A DNA stretch of 64,000 nt from Achatina immaculata (lineage: Eukaryota > Mollusca > Gastropoda > Stylommatophora > Achatinidae). Each line of letters starts with the position of its first letter. Within the stretch, counting starts at the first letter, position 1. The stretch is taken from contig CM019713.1 in NCBI GenBank assembly GCA_009760885.1, positions 25,614,427 through 25,678,426 on the forward strand, given 5' to 3'. The notes beneath the pieces were generated by a model that saw only the letters and a program-made list of their open reading frames with translations, made no database searches and was not told where the DNA came from. Shown here piece by piece: positions 33,072-44,388 of this stretch. The position numbers and the translations under genes are program-made.

Positions 33072-36000
33072 CTGAGAATATAAATGAAATTATTAGAGAA
33101 CAGGTTTTTCTTTGAGGACAGTGATAATATGATTTTATGGGGCTAGATGATGGTCATTACGAGCATCTCTTGACTGTGCTGTTGGTTGTGTGCTTTTGTG
33201 ATTTTGCTGAGACAAAATTATCCAGACTGTACGGTAAATGTGAGAAAATTTTGTAGCATGTGCACCGCACTAGAAATCTTTATCTGGTTGAAATAATAAA
33301 GTTTGCTGACAAGAATTGTCATTAGTTTTATCTGCATATAAGAATTGTCATCAATTCATTCAGTTTATTATTTCTGTAAGGCAATGTTAGAGAGGGAAAG
33401 AACACTATGTTAGCAAATTTTATACATCTTGCAATTTATTTTTAAAAAATTATATCAGATCACATATAGACGTAAATACATGCCTCAATCTTGAACTGCC
33501 TAAAGAAAAAAGAAGCAGTTAATGAAACAAAAAGAGTGCAGTAATAATAAAGTTATTAATTGATAAGTTTTTTAACATCTCGACTGTTTCATTATTTGAA
33601 ATTATCTACATTTCCCCTGTAAACATCTCAAGATACTGAGGATGTAGATGGAAGAGAGTATAAACCAGGAAAAAAAGTAGGAACAGCTTTATTACTTAAC
33701 AAGCATAAAGTTGTGACGTTTCGGTTTGAGCCTTTATGATACAAACACAAATAGGATGAAGAATTACATGTGCATTGTTAAAATAGAGTTTTGTGATGTG
33801 TGATATGTGGATCGTAACTAATGGTGGTGTTTGGGGAACTATTAAGAGAAGAGAGATTGATGCAATACTTAGTGGCTCTATGAGAAGAAAGGGGCTCATG
33901 TAGTTACAATAGTAACTGTTGCATCAATCTCTCTCCCCTCAGTAGTTTCCCCCAAACACCACCATTAGTTACGATCCACATATCACACATCACAAAACTC
34001 TATTTCAACATTTTCTACACTCCACCATGAGCATTTGTGTACATTTCTGAACTTACTCATCTTGAACGTAGCAATGGGAGCGTTTATGATTGAAATTCGG
34101 AAGTTTCCAGTTGTTTCAAGCAAACTGCTCTATTCATTATATTTATTTATTTTGTTAAAACATAGGATTCATGTGAATCTATACTTTATCTCCTCTCTCT
34201 AAGTCTTCGTCCTATTTGTGTTTGTATGATGAAGGCTAACGCCGAAACGTCACAACTTTGTGCTGCTTAAGTAACAAAGCTGTTCCTACTTTCTGGTTTA
34301 TACATTTTGGTATCGCGGTTAACTGCAGTGATTCGTGTATAGTTATATGATTATACAATAATTATTGTATGGGACAAAGTATTGATATTGCATACAAAAA
34401 TATGTGACTAGTATCATCAGTAGCAGACTTAGACTTAGTGAGGACCTACACTATGTAAAGCTTGGAGCTGATTTGTTAAAAAAGTTACACCAAAGGATGT
34501 GCAATGCCTTAACCCACAGCTTGCTTAAAAGTAACCCTGTTATGCCTTAGAGGCAAAAAAGGATATGGTGTTAGTACCCATATTTTCCTTGACCTGTCAG
34601 CACACTAAAGGGTGATGTGGTGAGTATCACGCCTGGCTGCCTTTCCTACCCCGGCTCCAGAAGAAGTCAGGTACCTATTTCTACAGCTGGGTGACTGAGG
34701 CACCTCTGGCCAGATTTGAACTCCCAACCTTCACCATGAGAGATTAGTGGCACTAGCCACTTTGCCACTCATAGCTTGTTTAGCTTATGCTTAAATCCAG
34801 CACTGAGTGTCATGTTATGTAATGACAAAAGCAAACGTATGATTAGCTCCATTAAAAACTGATATTGCAAAGAAAACAATGACTGGATTCACTTACCTGT
34901 ATTTGTGCTTGTCTGCAAATGTCTTCCCATCATCTGAGCTAACTGCTCTCTTAGATCTGAGGTCAGTCTGGAATGCGAGAAAAGAAAATCTTGAACCAGT
35001 GAATAATGAATTGGATTGGGAGTTGGCCCAGATTGCTTTCTGAAAATTTCTAGAGTGTATCTTGTAAGTGACTTCTTGTCAGATTTCAACAGCCAGACTG
35101 AAATAATACAAACAGCCTGTTTCTTAGCCATCTTATATCCTTCCCGTGCCGTTAAACGTCACATAGGGCTCGCAAAGTAGTTCGCCAATTTTTCCTGTCT
35201 TCGGCGAGTCTTTCAACCTCATCAAAGGATTTTATGCCTGTTAACTTGGCCTTTCTTAATAATGTCCTCTTCAGAGTTTCACGCGGTCTGCCTCTTTTTC
35301 TTCGGCCTGTTGTGTTCCACTTGATAGCTTGTTTTGGGATTCTCTGATCATTTCTTCTCATCAAGTGACCAACATATGTCCATCTCCTTTTCCTGATCAC
35401 CCATGAGACTGGTTGTTGTTCAGTCATCTGTCTTATCTCTGTATTGTTCTTGAATTCATTCCACTTGATGCCGAGTATTTTCCTTAGGCATTTGTTTTCA
35501 AAAGAGTCTAATTTCTTTTCTATTTCTTTAGTTGTTTTCCAGCTTTCGCATGCTGAAGTAATAATACAAACAGCCTGTTTCTTAGCCAGACTGAAGTAAT
35601 AATACAAACAGCCTGTTTCTTAGCCAGACTGAAGTAATAATACAAACAGCCTGTTTCTTAGCCAGACTGAAGTAATAATACAAACAGCCTGTTTCTTAGC
35701 CAGACTGAAGTAATAATACAAACAGCCTGTTTCTTAGCCAGACTGAAGTAATAAAACAAACAGCCTGTTTCTTAGCCATACTTAAGTAATAATACAAACA
35801 GCCTGTTTCTTAGCCAGACTGAAGTAATAATACAAACAGCCTGTTTCTTAGCCAGACTGAAGTAATAATACAAACAGCCTGTTTCTTAGCCATACTTAAG
35901 TAATAATACAAACAGCCTGTTTCTTAGCCAGACTGAAGTAATAATACAAACAGCCTGTTTCCAGGCCCACCATGTAGATGTTGGAATTTGAATTGTTCAG

Positions 36001-39000
36001 GTCTGCAGACACTGATAACTGCATGGTAGCCTTAGTACAGTATCTCTGTACTTATTAACTATTTATCACAAAAGTCCACAACTCTTTCTCCAAATTCCAA
36101 CAACTTTGAAGACTGTTGTTTTATTGTGGAGCATACTTCTTGTGAAAAGTAATGCTTTACTTTCCCCCAGTGTGATATCTTTGTTATGTACCTTCACTGC
36201 ATGTGAATGTTTTTGTATATCAAGTTTATGTTTGAAAATGTGTTCCAAGTTACCATAAAATGGTAAGTTTAGATCTGTCATACCACAGTGGCATCTAGGT
36301 CATATAATGTTAGTGTCATACCACAGTGACATCTAGGTCATATGGTGTTAGTGTCATACTACAGTGGCATCTAGGCCATATGGTGTTAGTGTCATACCAC
36401 AGTGACATCTAGGCCATATGGTGTTAGTATCATACCACAGTGGCATCTAGGCCATATGGTGTTAGTGTCATACCACAGTGGCATCTAGGCCATATGGTGT
36501 TAGTGTCATACCACAGTGGCATCTAGGCCATATGGTGTTAGTGTCATACCACAGTGACATCTAGGCCATATGGTGTTAGTGTCATACCACAGTGGCATCT
36601 AGGCCATATGGTGTTAGTGTCATACCACAGTGGCATCTAGGCCATATGGTGTTAGTGTCATACCACAGTGGCATCTAGGTCATATGGTGTTAGTGTCATA
36701 CCACAGTGACATCTAGGCCATATGGTGTTAGTGTCATACCACAGTGGCATCTAGGCCATATGGTGTTAGCGTCATACCACAGTGACATCTAGGCCATATG
36801 GTGTTAGTGTCATACCACAGTGACATCTAGGCCATATGGTGTTAGTGTCATACCACAGTGACATCTAGGCCAAATGGTGTTAGGATGGCATCTAAGCCAT
36901 ATGGTGTTAGTATCATACCACGGTGGCATCTATGCCATATGGTGTTAGTATCATACCACGGTGGCATCTAAGCCATATGGTGTTAGTATCATACCACGGT
37001 GGCATCTATGCCATATGGTGTTAGTATCATACCACGGTGGCATCTATGCCATATGGTGTTAGTATCATACCACGGTGGCATCTATGCCATATGGTGTTAG
37101 TGCCCACTTGTTGACATATTAGAGGATTATACGTTCAGCATCACACCTGGACACCTTTCTTGTCAAAAATTACCTCTTTGCTAGATTACTTATCTTCTCA
37201 ACCTTCTCTGAACTCAGATTACTTATCTTCTCAACCTTCTCTGAACTCAGATTACTTATCTTCTCAACCTTCTCTGAACTCAGATTACTTATCTTCTCAA
37301 CCTTCTCTGAACTCAGATTACTTATCTTCTCAACCTCTCTGAACTCAGATTACTTATCTTCTCAACCTTCTCTGAACTCAGATTACTTATCTTCTCAACC
37401 TTCTCTGAACTCAGATTACTTATCTTCTCAACCTTCTCTGAACTCAGATTACTTATCTTCTCAACCTTCTCTGAACTCAGATTACTTATCTTCTCAACCT
37501 TCTCTGAACTCAGATTACTTATCTTCTCAACCTTCTCTGAACTCAGATTACTTATCTTCTCAACCTTCTCTGAACTCAGATTACTTATCTTCTCAACCTT
37601 CTCTGAACTCAGATTACTTATCTTCTCAACCTTCTCTGAACTCAGATTACTTATCTTCTCAACCTTCTCTGAACTCAGATTACTTATCTTCTCAACCTTC
37701 TCTGAACTCAGATTACTTATCTTCTCAACCTTCTCTGAACTCAGATTACTTATCTTCTCAACCTTCTCTGAACTCAGATTACTTATCTTCTCAACCTTCT
37801 CTGAACTCAGATCACTTATCTTCTCAACCTTCTCTGAACTCAGATTACTTATCTTCTCAACCTTCTCTGAACTCAGATCACTTATCTTCTCAACCTTCTC
37901 TGAACTCAGATTACTTATCTTCTCAACCTTCTCTGAACTCAGATCACTTATCTTCTCAACCTTCTCTGAACTCAGATTACTTATCTTCTCAACCTTCTCT
38001 GAACTCAGATTACTTATCTTCTCAACCTTCTCTGAACTCAGATTACTTATCTTCTCACCTTCTCTGAACTCAGATTACTTATCTTCTCAACCTTCTCTGA
38101 ACTCAGATTACTTATCTTCTCAACCTTCTCTGAACTCAGATTACTTATCTTCTCAACCTTCTCTGAACTCAGATTACTTATCTTCTCAACCTTCTCTGAA
38201 CTCAGATTACTTATCTTCTCAACCTTCTCTGAACTCAGATTACTTATCTTCTCAACCTTCTCTGAACTCAGATTACTTATCTTCTCAACCTTCTCTGAAC
38301 TCAGATTACTTATCTTCTCAACCTTCTCTGAACTCAGATTACTTATCTTCTCAACCTTCTCTGAACTCAGATTACTTATCTTCTCAACCTTCTCTGAACT
38401 CAGATTACTTATCTTCTCAACCTTCTCTGAACTCAGATTACTTATCTTCTCAACCTTCTCTGAACTCAGATTACTTATCTTCTCAACCTTCTCTGAACTC
38501 AGATTACTTATCTTCTCACCATTCTTTTAACTCAGGTTAGACTGCTTATCTTCTCATACTTCTCTGAACTCAGGTTAGACTACTTATCTTCTCACATTTC
38601 TCTAACTCAGGTTAGACTACTTATCTTCTGATACTTCTCTGAACTCAGCTTAGACTACTTATCTTCTCACCATTCTCTGAACTCAGGTTAGACTACTTAT
38701 CTTCTCATCATTCTCTGAACTCAGGTTAGACTACTTATCTTCTCACCATTCTCTGAACTCAGGTTAGACTACTTATCTTCTGATACTTCTCTGAACTCAG
38801 CTTAGACTACTTATCTTCTCACCATTCTCTGAACTCAGGTTAGACTACTTATCTTCTCATCATTCTCTGAACTCAGGTTAGACTACTTATCTTCTCACCA
38901 TTCTCTGAACTCAGGTTAGACTACTTCTGACATTTCTCTGAACTCAGGTTAGACTACTCTCACTATTCTCTGAACTCAGGTTAGACTACTTACCTTCTCT

Positions 39001-42000
39001 GAACTACTTATCTTCCTACCATTCTCTGAACTACTTATCTTCTCACACTTCTCTGAACTATTATCTTCTCACATTTCTCTGAACTACTTATCTTCTCACA
39101 CTTCTCTGAACTCAGGTTAGACTACTTATCTTCTCACACTTCTCCAAACTACTTATCTTCTCACACTTCTCTGAACTACTTATCTTCTCACACTTCTCTG
39201 AACTACTTATCTTCTCACACTTCTCTGAACTCAGGTTAGACTACTTATCTTCTCACACTTCTCCAAACTACTTATCTTCTTATCCTTCCCTGAACTACAG
39301 AAAATTGTATCAGATAATCTAGAGAGGTATCGCTCTGCTGTTGTAAAGAATGACAGCCATTATATAGAAAAATATCAGAATGCTACAGCTGGACAGCAGT
39401 CTTCCAGGAAGGTATTATTCTGTCATAACAAGTAAAACACTGGCACCGAGCTGGATGGGGAGTGGGAAGAACTTTTTAATAAACTCTTAGAACAAATCCA
39501 TGATGCAGGCACAGGATAGTCTCCAGCACATTAGGGGCCCACTTTAATCCCTACAATCCTGTCTGGCTGATGGGCCACAAACAGGTGGCCTGCACTGGTT
39601 CTGATAAATGTGCCATCCTAGTTTTGTGATTCTCACACTGCAAGGAAAGATGTGCATGAAGTAGAATACAAGAAAAGCAATGAAGAGAGCTCTGTGAGAA
39701 GAAAAGGGCTCATGTAGCTAAATCTTCCATACAGAGCTCATGAGAAGAAAAGGGCTCATGTAAGTAAATCTTTCATACAGAGCTCTATGAGAAGAAAGGC
39801 CTCATGAAGGTAAATCTTTCACACAGAGCTCCAGACTGTGAGAAAGATGAGAAGTGGCATAGAAAGCTCAAGACTACTTTCATGTCTGACTTAATGTGCA
39901 TCAGGGGGACACAAGGCAAAAACAATATTTTCAGTATATTATCCCTATATAAAGTAAGTGCTCTAGTTGTTAGCGCACTAACCTGCTGACCAGAACATCA
40001 CAGGTTCAGTTCTGTACAGGGCAGAGTTTTTTTTGACTGACCTGCACCAATTAAACCCAGCCTAAAAAAGCGGGTACCTGGGTTTCCCTGCTTAACCCAG
40101 CCTCAAGAAGCGGGTCCTTGAGTTTCCCTGAGAAAACAAAGGCATGGAAGAAATGTCCAGGCCTATTTCACAATGCTATGGCCTAGGAATGTTAAAGCAT
40201 TAGCAAGGACAAATGCTGGCCTACCTACCTCATAATACTATGGCCAAGGAATGTGAAAGCACTAACACTTCACATCCTTACAGCATGTAAATGCCCCGAG
40301 ACATAATTAATTCACAAAACTGGCTCTTAGTACTTTTTTAAAGAAACTGTTTTCTCATGATAACAGTGTGAACAAGAATGTTGTTTATTTCCTGACATTA
40401 CCTTGTTGCCTACAATAAAAATCTCTGGCTGAGTCTTTGTGTATGTGTTGATTTCATTTAACCACTGGTTCATGGCTTCGAATGAGGAAACATCTGTGAC
40501 ATCAAACACCAGAAAGATGCCATCAGTGCCAGTGTAAAGTTCATTCCTAACATCAGCATACTCTGACTTGCCAGAAAGGTCCCATAAATGAACATTTACT
40601 GAAAAGAAAAGTGCAGCGAAAGTATATTTGAAAATAAAAGTACCGTACTGTCCAAAGGATCTACAAAACACCAACAACAAAATTGTAATTATAAAAATGG
40701 TTGATTGTGTCTCAGAAGTTAGTTTCAGAACTTATTATAGAACATGCGATAAGCAGCATGTGTGCCAACCACATTGGTGAACATTGAACAGCACTTGAAC
40801 CACAGGCACATGGGAACTGGGCTGCAGGTAGGTGCAGTGCCACAGTAGCAAGCATGGAACAGCACTTGAACCACAAGCACATGGGAACTGGGCTACATGT
40901 AGGTACAGTGCCACAGTAGCAAGCATGGAACAGCACTTAAACCACAGGCACATGGGAACTGGGCTGCAGGTAGGTACAGTGCCACAGTAGCACACATGGA
41001 ACAGCACTTAAACCACAGGCACATGGGAACTGGGCCACAATGGTTTTCATTAATCCTTGATATAAGAATTAGGCTTCTTGATAAACTCCACTACTACTAA
41101 GAAAATGAAGATCATACCCCTGCCATAAGCAGTATAAGAGATTATCTGCACTGCAGAAAGGAAAAGAAGGGTCTTGACCAGTTCTGGTTCACTGACTCCA
41201 ATGATCAGAAGAGAACTGAAGTACAGTCATGTGTGCTTTTGATACAAACAAAAGATAAGAAAAAAAAAGTCTTATAAAAAGTCTGACATAAACCTTTTGG
41301 GAAAAAATTAATTTATTTGGTCTGTCCGATGTGGAACATTTCTCTCTTGTTAGTCCATCATCATCTAGTTAGGATGGTTGCTGCTGTAAGTGTGGTGCTG
41401 ACAATGCCAGGGTTTACCATAGGTTTATTTGATTTACTGCTTCTCAGAAACAATGTCCTCCATTATTCTTCTCGCTGGGCCGCTGGGTGGGTTAATACCA
41501 CCAAAGAAGGATAACTTTCTTCTCTTGTTGGAGCTGTGTGCCAGCTTTCATCTTCATCAGCTTTTTCATTTACATTTTTATTACTCCTCTTCAAGAAGGA
41601 CTAATACATTTTTAAAAACTTTTAATCATTTCAACTTACTATTAATCCCTGGTAGTTGATGAATTTTAAATCCATAATCAACACCAACAGTTGCCTGGTA
41701 GCCCGCATGAAACTGTGGACAATATCAGATTTTCATAATTTTTATTGCTACCTGGATTTTACAATGGTTTTTTAACATTTTTTTTAGACTTTACTTTCAA
41801 GTGAAGGATAGGATGATTTTGATTTATGAATTGAATAAAAAATCTCACAATCAGTGAAGGATCACATGAAGTAATACTCCTCAGTTTGTATGTTAAATAA
41901 TTGTAGAATGAAGTATTTGTATAATCAGCGTGTGTGTAGTTTGTAGAGTGTTGTGTGTAGTCTGTAGAGTGTAGAGTGTAGTCTGTTGAGTGGTGTGTGT

Positions 42001-44106
42001 AGTCTGATGAATGTAGTCTGTTGAGTGTTGTGTGTAGTCTGTTGAGTGATGCATGTTCTGTTGAGTGTTGGATGCCCTGTTGAGTGTTGTGTGCCACTGT
42101 TTGTATGATCAGCCTGTGTAGTCTGTTGACTGTTGTGTGCCTTGTTTGTATTCTGAATGTTGTTCAACGGTCTCTGTGGCATGAGTTCTTGACAATGTGT
42201 TTATGATTGTACATTACCAGATGTGACAAAGGGCACTTATTTTCAAGCTGAATATGGTATATTTTAAAGGATCATTTAACAAGAAGAGACCTCATAGCCC
42301 AGGTATGGCCCTGAGAGAGAAGCACTGAGGAGAAGCTCTGGGGTTCCTATGAAGACCTCTTGCTGACATCAGGATTCATGGAGGTGACCCAGCCCCCTGT
42401 TTAGAAAGCTGAGCATATGAAACTGAATGAAGAAGAAGAAGAAGAAGATATTACATGCAGTGAAATGGCTGTACCTTACTGTCACAATAGTGCCTCAACA
42501 AACATGTTTTTCCAACTTGTGCATTCCCAGCCCCAGCTATCTGAAAGTTACAAATAAAATATTCTACTTCCAAATCTCTTCAATATTTGTACAAACAGGC
42601 TTTTGTAAAAGTGATTTTAAAATAAAATTTCACAGCATGCCATAATGAGTGTCAAGAGAGTTAGTTCTTGTTCATCTTCAATGTCATCTGAGAAAGAGTG
42701 AGTGTCAAGAGAGTCAGTCCTTGTTTATCTTCAATGTTATCTGAGAAAGAATGAGTGTCAAGAGAGTCAGTCCTTGTTTATCTTCAATGTTATCTGAGAA
42801 AGAATGAGTGTCAAGAGTGTCAGTCCTTGTTTATCTTCAATGTTATCTGAGAAATAACTCTGTCTGAAGGCACAGAAAATCATTTCAATAAGGCGTGTCT
42901 TCCAGGAATGACAATCAAAGTCTCTGATTGACAGATAAGATAGCTGGCCTAGGAGAAAAGGAAGAATAGCTAACCCTAGTGCTAGATTACACATTAGGCT
43001 AAGTAGTTTCAGCCCATGGCCCAGAAGTGTGGGAGGCCCACGTTGTTTGATGTGACACTCACAACTATTATTGGAAATGTGAGAAAAGAATTCAAATCGA
43101 ACGGACCCAGATAATTATATAAACCACGGTGAATTTCTAACGAGCACAAGCTCTATTTTGCCCTTTTTTTTTGTACTTGTTTATATGAAAATAAATGTGC
43201 AAATTTCATATAAAATTTATACAGAAATCAGTAATAAGTTTGCTGAAAAGTGACTGACAGTGATGTATTAGTTATGTATGGTATGTGTAATAGAAAGTTA
43301 TATAACAGATTACAACTACAGGAAATATATCAGGAGGATGGGGGAGAGGGGGGGGGGCTTACTAAGTTTAGTCTTGGGGGTAACGCACCACTGGCTAATC
43401 CTGATCACTAACTCTTGCAAGGAACTACAGAAAATATTTCAGCAAAATGCCATCTTCAGGGGCACTGGAAATGACAATATATCAAAGCACTGTACTCATT
43501 ACACTCGGGATATAGCATTAAGCTTGAAAGTGAAATGACAAAGTGATTTCACGGTACAGTACACACGACAGAAAAACAAATAATAATAAATAATAAAATA
43601 AAATGGCTCTGAACGGTTAATGCAGGAAGAGAAAAATAAATACCTTCCTTTCCTCCACAAGACACATCAGTGGCAAAATGGTTAATGTTCACACCTCTGT
43701 TGTGATAGTCGGGGGTTCGATACTGGACTTAGGGGCCTTAGTCAACGTAGATATGAAAACTTGGTACCTGGCTCTTCGTGAAGCTAACGAAGGAAAGGCA
43801 GTCAGGCACGGCATTGGCAAGATCGCCTTCTAGTGTCGTTTTCTCACAGGAAAATATGGCCAATAGCAGAAAATTGCACAAAATATTGTATGCTCGTATA
43901 ATGCACTTTTTTACTATTCTGATAAAACGTACCTTTATCCATTTTAAGTTAGCCACAGCATCTTCGTAGGGTTGTGTCAGACTTCCTGGCTTCCTATCCA
44001 TATCTAATTGCTGGTTTCGGCCATCGATGCTTCTCGATTCTGCTAACTTCCCTCTAAAGAAAGCCTCGTCGAGATACCGGAAACACGCCCCCTTCCCCGT
44101 TGTCAT
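32984..44106 (-). CDS. Gene C: Rab-like small GTPase, DNAJC27-like, six exons, complete
   Basis: Minus-strand exons 44106-43933, 42540-42475, 41712-41640, 40598-40402, 34967-34897 and 33071-32984 join in frame to 222 codons plus TGA. All introns are GT-AG. The G boxes are in order: P-loop GNAQVGKT (residues 63-70), switch-I threonine in YQATVGVDYG (T88), WDLSG (110-114), NKTD (169-172) and ETSA (197-200). After WDLSG the usual catalytic glutamine is lysine (K115). VRNELYTGTDGIFLVFDV and SFEAMNQWLNEI resemble the Rab-like half of DNAJC27 (RBJ), but the protein stops at AAFNKQR with no J domain and no C-terminal prenylation cysteine. An N-terminal extension of about 55 residues precedes the G domain; in-frame ATGs at 44142 and at codon 36 are alternative starts. 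Likely a GTP-binding switch with low intrinsic hydrolysis. ATTAAA lies at 32914-32909 (minus). Confidence 0.85.
33072..33656. other. Gene C intron 5, nothing recognised
   Basis: AT-rich intron without visible repeats or coding signal. Confidence 0.5.
33657..34315. mobile_element. Two Penelope-like element tails, head to head
   Basis: 33657-33870 (minus) and 33925-34315 (plus) carry the same 3' UTR, forming an inverted repeat around 33895: arms 33788-33870 and 33925-34008 share GTGATATGTGGATCGTAACT. Both outer ends have the conserved terminal motif (GCCGAAACGTCACAAC ... AAAGCTGTTCCTAC). The same 3' UTR word follows the GIY-YIG copy at about 20155. Confidence 0.8.
34555..34775 (-). repeat. tRNA-derived SINE (family S1), copy 2
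   Basis: Minus strand: A box region GAGTGGCAAAGTGGCTAGTG, B box GGGAGTTCAAATC, then body TAGAAATAGGTACCTGACTT and end ACTAACACCATATCC. Matches 10785-11035. 34316-34554 shows nothing recognised. Confidence 0.85.
34897..34967 (-). CDS. Gene C exon 5
   Basis: 71 bases: acceptor CGCATTCCAG; begins TDLRSK to complete NKTD; donor GTAAGT. Phase fits exons 4 and 6. The neighbouring open frame at 34889-35131 reads it in a wrong frame. Confidence 0.85.
35132..35553 (-). mobile_element. LINE-A copy 3 (uninterrupted C-terminus)
   Basis: Minus strand gives an open stretch from ACESWKTTKEIEKKLDSFEN through RRWTYVGHLMRRND to RTTLRALCDV-stop. It has no insertion in the AKLTGIKS region and so shows the empty site for the two insertions seen in copies 1 and 2. 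5'-truncated. Confidence 0.85.
35554..35962. repeat. 38-bp minisatellite beside LINE-A copy 3
   Basis: About 11 copies of AGACTGAAGTAATAATACAA + ACAGCCTGTTTCTTAGCC. A single further copy (35097-35131) lies on the other side of the LINE. Confidence 0.95.
36277..37165. repeat. 38-bp minisatellite grown from a SINE tail
   Basis: About 22 copies of GTCATACCACAGTGGCATCT + AGGCCATATGGTGTTAGT (36277-37100). The last unit runs on into GCCCACTTG...CAGCATCACACCTGGAC, which corresponds to the 3' body of SINE family S1. 35963-36276 has no recognised feature. Confidence 0.85.
37187..39300. repeat. 33-bp minisatellite and degenerate derivatives
   Basis: About 40 copies of GATTACTTATCTTCTCAACC + TTCTCTGAACTCA to 38515, then longer variants with GGTTAGACT and shorter ones to 39300. 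Each unit on + contains a pyrimidine tract then CAG. The last unit becomes CTTCCCTGAACTACAG, the acceptor of the orphan exon. Confidence 0.95.
39301..39411 (+). CDS. Orphan exon candidate, 37 codons, phase 0
   Basis: Open only in the frame starting at the acceptor (the other two frames hit stops within 21 bases), 111 bases long, with donor GTATTA. It reads KIVSDNLERYRSAVVKNDSH then YIEKYQNATAGQQSSRK, balanced in composition. It lies inside intron 4 of gene C on the opposite strand. It cannot directly follow gene B exon 4 if that exon ends at the 29514 donor (phase 1). Parent gene unknown. Confidence 0.45.
39670..39840. repeat. Threefold ~53-bp repeat
   Basis: GAGAAGAAAAGGGCTCATGT with AAATCTTYCATACAGAGCTC recurs three times. 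Confidence 0.85.
39950..40150 (+). repeat. tRNA-derived SINE (family S2)
   Basis: Head CTCTAGTTGTTAGCGCACTA and B-box-like CAGGTTCAGTTCTG, then a body with two copies of AACCCAGCCT..GCGGGT. Body differs from S1. Confidence 0.7.
40402..40598 (-). CDS. Gene C exon 4: switch II to G4
   Basis: 197 bases: acceptor TTTTCTTTTCAG; encodes WDLSG, the FLVFDV strand and ends IVGNK at donor GTAATG. Confidence 0.9.
40757..41035. repeat. 71-bp minisatellite, four copies
   Basis: GAACAGCACTTGAACCACAG + GCACATGGGAACTGGGCTGC at period 71 (40786, 40857, 40928, 40999). It sits just upstream of gene C exon 4. 41036-41639 beyond has no recognised feature. Confidence 0.95.
41640..41712 (-). CDS. Gene C exon 3: switch I
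   Basis: FHAGYQATVGVDYGFKIHQL then PGIN plus one base; donor GTAAGT. Confidence 0.85.
41713..42474. other. Gene C intron 2: degenerate TG-rich repeat and (GAA)n tail
   Basis: 41930-42170 holds a degenerate repeat of GTGTAGTCTGTTGAGTGTTG. 42230-42450 ends in GAACTGAATG then (GAA)n and may be a retroelement 3' end. Confidence 0.6.
42475..42540 (-). CDS. Gene C exon 2: P-loop
   Basis: 22 codons, IAGAGNAQVGKTCLLRHYCD then SK. Acceptor AACTTTCAG, donor GTACAG, phase 0. Confidence 0.85.
42647..42855. repeat. 53-bp minisatellite, four copies
   Basis: GAGTGTCAAGAGAGTCAGTC + CTTGTTTATCTTCAATGTTA + TCTGAGAAAGAAT. Confidence 0.95.
42977..43393. mobile_element. hAT-like MITE (417 bp)
   Basis: Flanked by 8-bp repeats GCTAACCC (42969-42976) and GCTAATCC (43394-43401). 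Ends TAGTGCTAGATTA and, inverted, CAGTGGTGCGTTA. AT-rich interior without ORF. Lies in gene C intron 1. Confidence 0.7.
43660..43740 (+). repeat. tRNA-like SINE head
   Basis: A-box-like GTGGCAAAATGGTTAATG and B box GGGTTCGATACTGG. It ends against gene C exon 1's intron. Confidence 0.6.
43933..44106 (-). CDS. Gene C exon 1
   Basis: 58 codons, ends AAATGGATAAAG at donor GTACGT. Encodes the N-terminal extension ending in LKWIK, the first beta strand. The start at 44106 is a choice between three in-frame ATGs. Confidence 0.7.
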
Positions 44107-44388
44107 GGTAAACAATTCTAATTTTAGCGCATAACCTTGCATTTCTGAAATATGGCATAAATGGTTAATCTAACCAAAAAACAAACCGCTTTTCATCTCT
44201 TCTTACGTCATGCATGGAAGCCAAGGGAAGTTTAAAAAAAAAAGAGAAGAAGAAAAAACACCAGGAGGATGAAAGAATACATCGATAGACATATTCGAAT
44301 CTTTTTCTCGAATACGAATATTCGAATTTGCGTTATTCAGCCACACACTAGTACAGATATAGGGTTGATGCAGGTGGATTATCATTTA

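Noticed and set aside
34889..35131. 80-codon minus-strand frame
   Set aside because: Overlaps gene C exon 5 in the wrong frame; the correct frame completes NKTD and joins exons 4 and 6.
36066..36281. 71-codon minus-strand frame
   Set aside because: Plausible composition, but no splice phase, domain or homology that I can name.
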